Positions 47,051 to 54,009 of a stretch of DNA of 64,000 nt are shown here, piece by piece. The stretch is from Streptomyces sulphureus DSM 40104. GTDB lineage: Bacteria; Actinomycetota; Actinomycetes; Streptomycetales; Streptomycetaceae. The position numbers and the translations under genes are program-made. The stretch is taken from the NCBI RefSeq assembly GCF_000381025.1, contig NZ_KB905822.1, positions 1-64,000 on the forward strand, in the 5' to 3' direction. Within the stretch, counting starts at the first letter, position 1. Each line of letters opens with the position of its first letter. The notes below the pieces were generated by a model that worked only from the letters and a program-made list of their open reading frames with translations, did not search any database and was not told the origin of the DNA.

Positions 47051-47653
47051 GTGCACGACGATGACAACACAGACACGAGCGCGCCGACCCGTACCGCGTG
47101 CGAGGCCATCCGGATCACACCCCACGAGGGCGGCATGCCCGACCACGACGCAGCGTTGACGTACCACTTCGCCGAGCCGGTCACCCTGCTTCACGCCCTC
47201 CGCAACTACGAGCCGGCGTTCCGCGCCCGCCCCAGCGACCGAATGCGGTCCTACGTGGCGCCGTCCCTCGTGGGGATCACCGCGCCGCACGAGCACCCGC
47301 AGCACGCCGACATCGCCGCCCTCGCGCAAGGGCTGTGGCAGCGGCGGAACACGTACGTGTCCGTCGACTGCTGGTCGCGTGCCGCAGGCGGCTTCTGGGC
47401 CTACATGCTCGTGCCCCTCTGGCGGCACCTCGACCGCGAGGACTGGCCTCTGCCCGACGAACGCGGCGTGCACCTGCACGCGGCCGGCCACGCCCACGCA
47501 GCGCAGGCCCCGTATCCGTGGCCCGAGCCGCCGCCCGTACCTGGCAGGTACGACACCGGGTTCGGCTCCCACCTGTTCCTGGCCACCGACGTTGAGGCAC
47601 CGCCACCGCCCGGGGCACCCACCCGCGCCCGCACCGAAGAAGTCTCACTGTGA
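47051..47653 (+). CDS. Hypothetical protein
   Basis: 200 residues from GTG 47051 with AAAGGAG upstream. Several His and Trp residues (DHDAALTYHF, HEHPQHADIAALAQGLWQRRNTYVSVDCW, WRHLDREDWPLP). The sequence looks like a folded alpha/beta protein with a Pro-rich end. It overlaps the DUF3307 gene by 4 bases. I do not recognise the family. Confidence 0.55.
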   Translation: MHDDDNTDTSAPTRTACEAIRITPHEGGMPDHDAALTYHFAEPVTLLHALRNYEPAFRARPSDRMRSYVAPSLVGITAPHEHPQHADIAALAQGLWQRRNTYVSVDCWSRAAGGFWAYMLVPLWRHLDREDWPLPDERGVHLHAAGHAHAAQAPYPWPEPPPVPGRYDTGFGSHLFLATDVEAPPPPGAPTRARTEEVSL

Positions 47654-48159
47654 GTCTCGATCCCGCCCGCCGCGCCACGTCCAAGGAAGCCCGAGCGGCC
47701 GGGGCCTCGGCCGGCGCCCGCGCCGGAGCCGCGTACGCCGCCCTGATGGCCGCGCACGAAGTCGGCGACTACATACTCCAGCGGGACAGCGACGCAGTCG
47801 CCAAGGGCAAGCACGGCCCCGACGGCGCCGCCGCCTGCCTCCGCCACGTCGCCTCGTACACCGCGACCCAGGCGGTCGCGCTCGCGGCAGCCGACCGGTA
47901 CTTGCGTCTCGGCCTCGGCTGGCGCCGCGCGAGCGCGGGCCTCGCGCTGTCGGCCGTCACGCACTACGTCGCCGACCGCTGCAACGGGCACTGGCACGAG
48001 ACCGCCGAAGAAGGTGCACCGCGGCTGGTCCGTGCCGCCCACGCGGCGGGCAAGAGCAAATGGCTCACCCGCGACCCGTCGGCCGGCCCGCTCCTCGACC
48101 AGGCATGGCACCGGGCCTGGATCGGCCTCGCGGCGGCCGTCGCCGCCGGACGGCGATAA
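47650..48159 (+). CDS. DUF3307-like membrane protein
   Basis: 169 residues from GTG 47650. AALMAAHEVGDYILQRDSDAVAKGKHG is the DUF3307 start (His...Asp...Leu-Gln), with later helices YTATQAVALAAADRYL and LALSAVTHYVADRC. DUF3307 proteins are membrane proteins of unknown role found in phages and mobile elements. Ends before a perfect 16-base terminator. Confidence 0.65.
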   Translation: MSLDPARRATSKEARAAGASAGARAGAAYAALMAAHEVGDYILQRDSDAVAKGKHGPDGAAACLRHVASYTATQAVALAAADRYLRLGLGWRRASAGLALSAVTHYVADRCNGHWHETAEEGAPRLVRAAHAAGKSKWLTRDPSAGPLLDQAWHRAWIGLAAAVAAGRR

Positions 48160-48218
48160 CCCTCGTTACCAGGGCGGACAACGTCCGGACAGGACACGTG
48201 GACAGCGTCCGGACGTGG

Positions 48219-48258
48219 CGCGGCCCCCTCTCCCGCACACAAGGGAGAGGGGGCCGCG
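48219..48258. terminator. Bidirectional terminator between DUF3307 and GntR genes
   Basis: Perfect 16-base arms CGCGGCCCCCTCTCCC/GGGAGAGGGGGCCGCG with an 8-base loop, between convergent stops at 48159 and 48296. Confidence 0.88.
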
Positions 48259-48295
48259 ACCGTGCACCGGCGAAGACTGTACGCCGGTTCCGGGG

Positions 48296-49030
48296 TCACG
48301 TGACGTCGTGCTCGATCACCAGCGACCGCCCCGGGCCGAGGAAGTCGACCGCGTACTCGGTCGGCTCACCGTCGGCGTCCCAGTAGTGATTCACCACCGC
48401 CAGGGCGACGGCGCCCTCGTCGACGCCCAGGTGCGCGGCGACATCGGTCGGCACCCGCCGCAGCTCGTACGTGTCCCGGCGCCCGGCGACCGCCCGCCCG
48501 GTGCGCTCCTCGATCAGCCCGAACGTCAGCTTCGGCAGGGGCGCCGACTCCAGGAACTCCGGGGCGGCGTCGGCCACCGCGCCGGTGACCCACGTCGCCG
48601 ACACCGTGACGACGCCGGCGGCGTCGCAATACATCCGGCGCCGCCGCGCCACCTCGACGCCCAGCTCGACGCCGAGGGCATCGGCAACTTCCTGTGACGC
48701 CTCCTCTCGCCGGAGGTCCAGAATCTCGACGCGTTCGTCCTCACCGACCGACGGCCGCGCGGCGCGCACCAGGGCGAGCCGGTCAGCGCCCGCAGTCACC
48801 GACTTCCGGGGGCGAACGACCGTTCCGACGCCGGGGGCCGCGTCGGCGTAGCCGAGTTCCCGAAGGACGCCCGGGACCTTCGAGGCCGTGCCCGAGCTGA
48901 CCCCGGTCTCCCGCACGATGTCGCGGACCGAGGGCACCTTGTCGCCCGGTTGCAGGTCACCGCTCTCGATCCGGTCGATGATCTGCTGCGCGATCCGGCG
49001 ATACGGCGACAGGGCTCCATGAGCTGCCAT
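48296..49030 (-). CDS. GntR/HutC-family regulator
   Basis: 244 residues from ATG 49030 with AAGGAG upstream. The N-terminal winged helix (YRRIAQQIIDRIESGDLQPGDKVPSVRDIVRETGVSSGTASKV) is followed by a UTRA ligand domain (about 85-244; RRRRMYCDAAGVVTVSATWVTG, YELRRVPTDVAAHLGVDEG). In Streptomyces integrative plasmids, GntR proteins of this size (KorA/KorSA) repress transfer and replication genes; that role is plausible here. A CTTAAG operator lies just upstream. Confidence 0.85.
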   Translation of the reverse strand: MAAHGALSPYRRIAQQIIDRIESGDLQPGDKVPSVRDIVRETGVSSGTASKVPGVLRELGYADAAPGVGTVVRPRKSVTAGADRLALVRAARPSVGEDERVEILDLRREEASQEVADALGVELGVEVARRRRMYCDAAGVVTVSATWVTGAVADAAPEFLESAPLPKLTFGLIEERTGRAVAGRRDTYELRRVPTDVAAHLGVDEGAVALAVVNHYWDADGEPTEYAVDFLGPGRSLVIEHDVT

Positions 49031-49080
49031 CGCAGGCTCCTTCCTGTGACGGAGAGTGGTCGGGTTGACACCCCCCGGTG

Positions 49081-49100
49081 TCTTAAGACATCTTAAGTCA
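49081..49100. promoter_or_regulatory. Probable GntR operator
   Basis: TCTTAAGACATCTTAAGTCA is a 10-base near-direct repeat in which each half contains the palindrome CTTAAG. It is 50 bases upstream of the gntR start and faces the rightward transcript that includes the hairpin at 49191. Confidence 0.7.
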
Positions 49101-49190
49101 GTCGGGGCTTGCTCCGACAGTCGCATTCGCGCCGAGACGCGAGGCGGCGCCGAGTGGCCACTAACCGCCGGCGACGTCGTCTCGGGGCGC

Positions 49191-49224
49191 GCTCGGCGCA
49201 GGCGGTCGCACGCCTGCGCCGAGC
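49191..49224 (+). promoter_or_regulatory. Leader stem-loop with GGTCGCAC octaloop (copy 1)
   Basis: Perfect 13-base arms GCTCGGCGCAGGC/GCCTGCGCCGAGC present the loop GGTCGCAC (49204-49211). It ends 38 bases upstream of the ATG at 49263, between the CTTAAG operator and the ribosome binding site. Three more hairpins with the same loop are at 49917-50032. Confidence 0.75.
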
Positions 49225-49262
49225 AGATTCATCCCCACGTCGCACCCAAGGAGGGGGGAAAC

Positions 49263-49379
49263 ATGGATCTCGACAACGCCGTTCTCTCGCACGACACGAA
49301 GGACCCGAAGGAGAGGGAAGAACTCTCCAAGAAGGTCGGCGAGGTAAACGACCGCAGCCGCAACGGGAGCGGAAAGTAG
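49263..49379 (+). CDS. 38-residue charged peptide
   Basis: From ATG 49263 with AAGGAGGGGGG at ideal spacing. The product MDLDNAVLSHDTKDPKERE... is charged (Asp, Lys, Glu, Arg), lacks Cys and hydrophobic runs and is probably a single helix or disordered. The strong ribosome site and the preceding octaloop hairpin argue that it is really expressed. A stem-loop GCCCCCGTACC...GGTACGGGGGC just after the stop (about 49400-49429) could terminate it. Confidence 0.65.
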   Translation: MDLDNAVLSHDTKDPKEREELSKKVGEVNDRSRNGSGK

Positions 49380-49545
49380 ACGCCGGCCCGATACCCGAAG
49401 CCCCCGTACCAGAGCACCGGTACGGGGGCTTCGACGTGCCCGCTTCCGCCTGCCCCACCGCCCCGGGGCGACGCCTTCGCCCCGGGCCGGGCCGGTGTCC
49501 GCGCCGCCCGACCGTGCGGTGGTAAACACCTGATGAACGCGCAGA

Positions 49546-49845
49546 TCAGCCCCCGGCGCCGGTCCCATCTGGTGACTTGCTGGCCCCCCGCTCCAAGTCG
49601 GTCCGTTGTCCGGGGTTCAGCTCCCGGCTCCGGAAGTACCGCTCCACCGCGCTCCACATCCACAGCCGCAGTCGCCCCCGCTCGTAGACGACCGGGGGGA
49701 AGGCGGGTGTACGCGCGAGCTGGCGGATGCGGGCGGGGGTCAATCGCGGTAGCCCGGCCGCCTCCAGATGGTCGGGCATCTCGGGAATCGACACGAGCAC
49801 AGGCTGCTCGTCCACGCGCGGCTCCACGTCGGGGGAGTCGGACAT
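49546..49845 (-). CDS. Helix-turn-helix protein, excisionase/MerR-like
   Basis: 99 residues from ATG 49845. The core LPRLTPARIRQLARTPAFPPVVYERGRLRLWMWSAVERYFRSR is the winged helix of AlpA/Xis or MerR-like small DNA-binding proteins, with a polar tail. It is divergent from the triple-hairpin leader and the 12-base inverted repeat at 49864 lies between. It may control that promoter or act as directionality factor for the integrase. Confidence 0.68.
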   Translation of the reverse strand: MSDSPDVEPRVDEQPVLVSIPEMPDHLEAAGLPRLTPARIRQLARTPAFPPVVYERGRLRLWMWSAVERYFRSRELNPGQRTDLERGASKSPDGTGAGG

Positions 49846-49863
49846 ACCGCCATCCTCTCACGA

Positions 49864-49897
49864 ACCTGTTTGCGCGAGTTGCGAAAACAGGTAGACT
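49864..49897 (+). promoter_or_regulatory. Inverted-repeat operator overlapping a promoter
   Basis: ACCTGTTTGCGC and GCGAAAACAGGT (49864-49875, 49881-49892) form arms matching at 11 of 12 positions. TTGCGC (49870-49875), a 16-base spacer and TAGACT (49892-49897) make a sigma-70-like promoter for the rightward leader; TTGCGA with CATAAC (49902-49907) is an alternative. Binding at the dyad would block the promoter. Confidence 0.65.
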
Positions 49898-49916
49898 GAT
49901 CCATAACAGCACAAAA

Positions 49917-50032
49917 CCCCGGCTTCGCGGTCGCACGTGAGAGCCGGGGCGCTGAACAAAGCGGCGGTGCCCGGTGGTCGCACACCGGACACCGCCTCAT
50001 ACCCCGGCCCGTGGTCGCACACGGAATCCGGG
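49917..50032 (+). ncRNA. Tandem triple hairpin with identical GGTCGCAC loops
   Basis: Three adjacent stem-loops have different stems but the same exact 8-base loop. Hairpin 1 (49917-49949): CCCCGGCTTCGC against GTGAGAGCCGGGG with one bulge, loop 49929-49936. Hairpin 2 (49964-49995): GCGGTG and CCGGT against ACCGG and CACCGC, loop 49976-49983. Hairpin 3 (50003-50032): CCCGG and CCGT against ACGG and CCGGG, loop 50013-50020. They start about 20 bases after a promoter and end 33 bases before the ATG at 50066, so they form a structured leader or a processed small RNA. Compensatory difference in stems with loop identity argues for function. Confidence 0.75.
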
Positions 50033-50065
50033 CGCCAGACACCTGCCACTAACAGGAGCTGACGT

Positions 50066-50470
50066 ATGGGCCACTCTACTGATCTGAAACCGGCCGAGCG
50101 TGCCTCGGCCGACAGCCCCGACTTCGTCGAGACCGTCGCAAGGGTCCTCGTGAACGTCGCGGAGCACTTCACCACCACGCGGCCGACCGAACCCCTCGAC
50201 CAGAACGCGCTGCTGGTCAGCATCGGCGCGGAATCGTACAAGGTCTGCGGCCGGAGCATCGGCAGCCAGGCCGCGCACATCTCCCGCGCCACGCTGTCCG
50301 TCGCCCCCGCCGTCGAGCAGGCCATCACCCGAGGCGAGTACGCCCTGCGACTGCGGAAGACCGTCGGCCTCCCGCCGGAGATCGCTCAGGCCAGCGACGA
50401 CAACGAGCGGGTCATCCCGCGCATCCCCGGGCCGCGCCGCGAGCCGCAGCCGGAAGGGGGGCGTTCCTGA
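50066..50470 (+). CDS. Hypothetical protein behind the triple-hairpin leader
   Basis: 134 residues from ATG 50066 with AACAGGAGCTGACGT upstream. Helical N-terminal part (SPDFVETVARVLVNVAEHFTTTRP), then QNALLVSIGAESYKVCGRSIGSQAAHISRAT and a polar tail. It starts an operon of three coupled genes and may encode the protein that binds the GGTCGCAC loops, which would give feedback control; that is speculation. No family recognised. Confidence 0.65.
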   Translation: MGHSTDLKPAERASADSPDFVETVARVLVNVAEHFTTTRPTEPLDQNALLVSIGAESYKVCGRSIGSQAAHISRATLSVAPAVEQAITRGEYALRLRKTVGLPPEIAQASDDNERVIPRIPGPRREPQPEGGRS

Positions 50471-50613
50471 TGTCCGACGCCCCGAAGTGCTGCGGCCGGA
50501 AGATGAAGCGCGAGGGCAGCAAGTTCGTGTGCCGCCGCTGCCACGGCTGGCTCGACCCCGGCATCACTCGCATCGTCGCCGTACTGGCGCCGGCGGGGCG
50601 GTGGTCCGCATGA
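50470..50613 (+). CDS. Small zinc-ribbon protein
   Basis: 47 residues from ATG 50470. Seen: KCCGRKMKREGSKFVCRRCHGWL, a compact Cys-Cys...CxxC zinc ribbon in a basic protein. Overlaps both neighbours by 1-4 bases. Confidence 0.65.
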   Translation: MSDAPKCCGRKMKREGSKFVCRRCHGWLDPGITRIVAVLAPAGRWSA

Positions 50614-50756
50614 GCCCCCTGCGCCGCAGCATGCCGATCCGCGAACCCGAAACGCCGGACGACAGCCCGTACCGCACGGACTACGACCCCGAGCGCGGCG
50701 GCTGGTACCCGCCGGAGAAGACCCCCCAGCCGCCCACATCCGAGGACGCGCAGTAG
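50610..50756 (+). CDS. Short Pro/Tyr-rich hypothetical protein
   Basis: 48 residues from ATG 50610, overlapping the previous stop. Rich in Pro, Tyr, Asp and Glu (PETPDDSPYRTDYDPERGGWYPPEKTP), probably disordered. Function unknown. The 154-base gap that follows contains a GGGCCGGGGCGG-rich stretch but no clear terminator. Confidence 0.45.
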   Translation: MSPLRRSMPIREPETPDDSPYRTDYDPERGGWYPPEKTPQPPTSEDAQ

Positions 50757-50910
50757 CGCCTCGGAGCGGCCGGCACGGGACCGAAGGGCCGGGGCGGTAG
50801 ACCCCGCGCCGCCCGCCTCGGCCCTTCCGCCGGATGTGCCCCCTCTCCCGATCCCGGGAGCAGCACGTCCGGCATCCCTCGCCCGAACGCCCCCAGAGGA
50901 AGGCACCACG

Positions 50911-52059
50911 ATGCCCGACGAGACTCCTGACGCCCCGCAGTACCGAGAGCCCGGTGTGAAGTACCGCCGCGTCAAGAAGCAGCGGCAGGTCGTGACCGTC
51001 ATCGACGGCTGCGAGTCCACGCACACCGAGGACTACTACGTCCAGGAGCCCGTCCCGCCGAAGGACTGGGACACCGTCATCCTGCGCGGCATCATCGGCC
51101 TCGCCGCCTTCCTCACGATCGCCGCGTTCATCGGGACATCGGCCAGTGTCGGCGGACTCCTCTCGGAGCTGCTGCACCCCTTCGTCGCCTATCTGATCGG
51201 CCTCGTCTTCACCGCGAGCTGGCTGGGCTGCCTCGGCCTTGAGTGGCTGGACGGCCGGATCGACCCGGACCGCGCCCAGCCCGCCCGTATCGCCGGATGG
51301 GTCGCCCTCGTCATCGGGATGGGTGCCGTGTTCGTCTACGGCTACAGCAACGACCTCCCGTGGGTCGGCGCCGTCGGCGCCTGCATCGACCTGCTGTCCA
51401 AGGGCTTCTGGGCGCTGCTCGTGCGCCGTACGCAGGTCCACCTGTCGAAGGGCGTCACGAACTGGGTCGTCACCCAGGAGCAGGAGGCAGCCGGCCGCGC
51501 TCTCGTCGGCGAGCGGCTGCGCCGCCTCTACCGCGGCGAGGCGTACCGGCGCGCGGTCGGAGGCCGGGAGCACCAGGCAGCGCAGGCCCTCATGACCGCC
51601 GCGCCCACCACCGACGCCTTGGCCGCCCCGATGTCCGGGCAGCGTCCGGACGCGTCCGCCCCGGCGTCCGGACCGGCCCCGGCCGAGCCCGCCCCGGAGC
51701 CTGCTCGACCCGTCCAGACCGCCCCGTCCGGACAGCCGTCCGTGACCGTGTCCGCACAGGCCAGTGCCCCGCCCGCGCCCCCCGCCCCGCCCACGTCCGG
51801 ACTGGACGTGGACAAAGGCGCGGACACGTCCGGAAGCGGCCAGAACAACAACGTCGACGACGACGTCGCCGTGCGCGACATCGCCGTCCCCTCGATCGCC
51901 GCCATGGCCCGCGACGCCCTCGACCAGGACCCGGCCATGGACAAGGACGACCCCGCATTCCTCGCCCGCGTACAGAAGATCCACCCCAAGGCGGCGGCCG
52001 ACACCGTCCGCCGCACCGTCCACCGCGAAATCCAACGGCGGAAGAAGACCGCGTCATGA
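50911..52059 (+). CDS. Multi-pass membrane protein with long cytoplasmic tail (Spd-like candidate)
   Basis: 382 residues from ATG 50911 with AGAGGAAGG upstream. A basic N-terminal region, then about four hydrophobic helices between 62 and 175 (GIIGLAAFLTIAAFIGTSASVGG; FVAYLIGLVFTASWLGCLGL; IAGWVALVIGMGAVFVYGY; VGAVGACIDLLSKGFWALL). A Pro/Ala/Ser-rich linker (about 225-305) precedes a C-terminal helical domain (VAVRDIAVPSIAAMARDALDQDPAMDKDDP...HREIQRRKK). Similar architecture occurs in Spd plasmid-spread proteins of Streptomyces, but I see no decisive motif. Overlaps the NERD gene. Confidence 0.6.
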   Translation: MPDETPDAPQYREPGVKYRRVKKQRQVVTVIDGCESTHTEDYYVQEPVPPKDWDTVILRGIIGLAAFLTIAAFIGTSASVGGLLSELLHPFVAYLIGLVFTASWLGCLGLEWLDGRIDPDRAQPARIAGWVALVIGMGAVFVYGYSNDLPWVGAVGACIDLLSKGFWALLVRRTQVHLSKGVTNWVVTQEQEAAGRALVGERLRRLYRGEAYRRAVGGREHQAAQALMTAAPTTDALAAPMSGQRPDASAPASGPAPAEPAPEPARPVQTAPSGQPSVTVSAQASAPPAPPAPPTSGLDVDKGADTSGSGQNNNVDDDVAVRDIAVPSIAAMARDALDQDPAMDKDDPAFLARVQKIHPKAAADTVRRTVHREIQRRKKTAS

Positions 52060-52718
52060 GCATCGGAACGATCCTGCTGGCCGCCGTACTCGTCTGGCTC
52101 GTCTGGGGCCGGGGCCTGCGCCCCGGCCGCGCCGGACGGTCGGCGGCGGCCCGCGCCCGCCAGCTCCGCACGCCGCTCGTACGGCTCGCCGAGCTGGCCG
52201 GCGTATCGACCGTGCGCGGCCGTCAGGCCGCCCAGTTCGCCGCCGGCGCCGAGGGGGAGCGACGCACCGGCCGCCTACTGGCCGTCCTGCGCCCGCTCGG
52301 CTGGACCGTCCTCCACGACCTCGCGCTGCCCACCGGCCGCGCGAACGTCGATCACCTCGTGGTCTCACCCCGGGGCGTGGCCATCGTCGTCGACTCCAAG
52401 AGGTGGAACGCCCGCTACCGCGTCCGGGCAGTCGGCGGCCGGCTTCTCCACGGCGACGTCGACGTCACCGACCGGCTGCGCGGCCTCCGCCACGAGACCG
52501 CGACCGTCGCCCGCGTCCTCGATGCCCCCGTGATCTCCACCGTCGTCATGCACGGCGCCCCCGTCGACGGCGGCGCCCTGATCTTCGACGGCATCCGCAT
52601 CGTGCCAGCCGACAGCGCCGTGCCCGTGCTGCGCGGCATCGCCCGACGCCACCGCGGCCACGGCCGCGACCTCGGCCGCCGCGCCGCCCGCGCACTCAAG
52701 CCGTACGGAAGGAACTGA
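52056..52718 (+). CDS. NERD-domain nuclease-like membrane protein
   Basis: 220 residues from ATG 52056. One N-terminal transmembrane helix (IGTILLAAVLVWLVWGRGL), then a NERD domain: AEGERRTGRLLAVL, HDLALPTGRANVDHLVVSPRGVAIVVDSKRW, where the Asp and Lys of the PD-(D/E)xK-like core are seen. NERD proteins are nuclease-related and common on actinobacterial conjugative elements. Its location in a membrane-protein operon suggests work during DNA transfer. Confidence 0.82.
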   Translation: MSIGTILLAAVLVWLVWGRGLRPGRAGRSAAARARQLRTPLVRLAELAGVSTVRGRQAAQFAAGAEGERRTGRLLAVLRPLGWTVLHDLALPTGRANVDHLVVSPRGVAIVVDSKRWNARYRVRAVGGRLLHGDVDVTDRLRGLRHETATVARVLDAPVISTVVMHGAPVDGGALIFDGIRIVPADSAVPVLRGIARRHRGHGRDLGRRAARALKPYGRN

Positions 52719-52721
52719 CCG

Positions 52722-53570
52722 ATGGACCTGCGGCCCCGCTCCCTCCTCGGCCGCCTCGGCGACCTCGCCGACCGCATCGACCCCGACCACAAGCCCAAGG
52801 ACGATGACGGACAGACGGACACGGCCCCGGACATGGCGGACACGGATGCCCCGGCCAGCGCGGACACCGTCCCGGACCGCCGTCCGGGCGCCTCGCGGCT
52901 CCCGGACTGGTGGGCGGAGAAGAAGCCGCTCAGCCTGGACGAGCCGGACCCCGCGACGCCCCGCGCGTTCCCCGCGGCCAAGGAAGACGGCGAGGGAGAG
53001 GCCGCATCCAAGGAGGACTGCGAGCACCCCAACCCACACGCGGTCCACGCCCAGCTGACGGGCGAACTCGTCGCCTACTGGTGCGCCGAGTGCGAGACGC
53101 AGCTCGAAGTCCCCGACTCCGAAGACGGCGAGGACGAGGAAACCGAAGACGGCGACCACGTGCCGTCGAAGTTCCGCAAGCACTGGCGCCGCAAGGGCCC
53201 CGGCTCCCGGATCTACCGGCGCCCCGCCTACCTCGACAGCAGGCCGGCCCCGAAGCAGTCCCTCATCCAGTGGTGGGTCGGCATGGACGCCCCGACGCGC
53301 TGGCTGCTCTACAACGGGACCGCGCTGGGCATCGGCTTCTACTTCGGCGTCCCGCAGTTCTTCACGGCCGAGACCGCCTACCTGGTGCACACCTACGGCT
53401 CGTGGACCGACTGGCACGTCTGCCTCTGGTACGGCGTCGCCGTCGCGATCTGGGCGCTCGACGCGCGCACCCGGAGCTGGTTTCCGCCGTTCGCCCTCGC
53501 CGGGCGCATCCCCCTGATCTCCATGGTCGTCGGCAGCCTCCTGTACGGCTCGACCGACCTAGTGCTGTAG
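52722..53570 (+). CDS. Membrane protein with acidic N-terminus and Cys site
   Basis: 282 residues from ATG 52722. The first 140 residues are acidic and partly repeat-derived (DGQTDTAPDMADTD...), with CEHPNPHAVHAQ...YWCAEC, a plausible zinc site. Three hydrophobic helices follow from about 185 (WLLYNGTALGIGFYFGVPQFF; WHVCLWYGVAVAIWALDA; FALAGRIPLISMVVGSLLYG). No family recognised; part of the 50.9-55.6 kb membrane block. Confidence 0.6.
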   Translation: MDLRPRSLLGRLGDLADRIDPDHKPKDDDGQTDTAPDMADTDAPASADTVPDRRPGASRLPDWWAEKKPLSLDEPDPATPRAFPAAKEDGEGEAASKEDCEHPNPHAVHAQLTGELVAYWCAECETQLEVPDSEDGEDEETEDGDHVPSKFRKHWRRKGPGSRIYRRPAYLDSRPAPKQSLIQWWVGMDAPTRWLLYNGTALGIGFYFGVPQFFTAETAYLVHTYGSWTDWHVCLWYGVAVAIWALDARTRSWFPPFALAGRIPLISMVVGSLLYGSTDLVL

Positions 53571-53601
53571 CCCGCCCCGCCACCTCCCACAAGGACCCCG
53601 C

Positions 53602-54009
53602 ATGAACAGCCTGCTCGGCACGCTCGGTCCCTTCGGACTCGCCTCCGTTCTCACCGTCGTCCTCATCGTCGGCACCAGCGGCGGCGGAAAGATCAAATCT
53701 CTGAGCTGGGGATCGGCGCTGATCCTCTCCGTCCTCGCCGGCGCGTCCTACGCGGCGACCGGCTGGCCCTTCTCTCTGGTGAAGGGAGTCGTCAACGACC
53801 TGCTAGCCCTGGCCGACGGCGTGTTCCCCGGACTGACGCTCTCCGCGATCGGCCTGTGCATGCTGGCGATCATCGCGTGGAAGAAGCTCAGCCTGCGCGG
53901 CGTGGTCATGATGGGCATCCCGTTCTTCTACATCGCCGCGAGCGCGGACGGTGGCCTTGGCGTTCTCGCCAACAAGATCGCTCTGGTCTCCCAGCAGTTG
54001 GCGGCGTGA
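53602..54009 (+). CDS. Small integral membrane protein
   Basis: 135 residues from ATG 53602 with CAAGGA upstream. Four hydrophobic helices (FGLASVLTVVLIVGTSGGG; GSALILSVLAGASYAATGW; FPGLTLSAIGLCMLAIIAW; VVMMGIPFFYIAASADGG). Phage- or plasmid-transfer-like; overlaps the next gene. Confidence 0.62.
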   Translation: MNSLLGTLGPFGLASVLTVVLIVGTSGGGKIKSLSWGSALILSVLAGASYAATGWPFSLVKGVVNDLLALADGVFPGLTLSAIGLCMLAIIAWKKLSLRGVVMMGIPFFYIAASADGGLGVLANKIALVSQQLAA

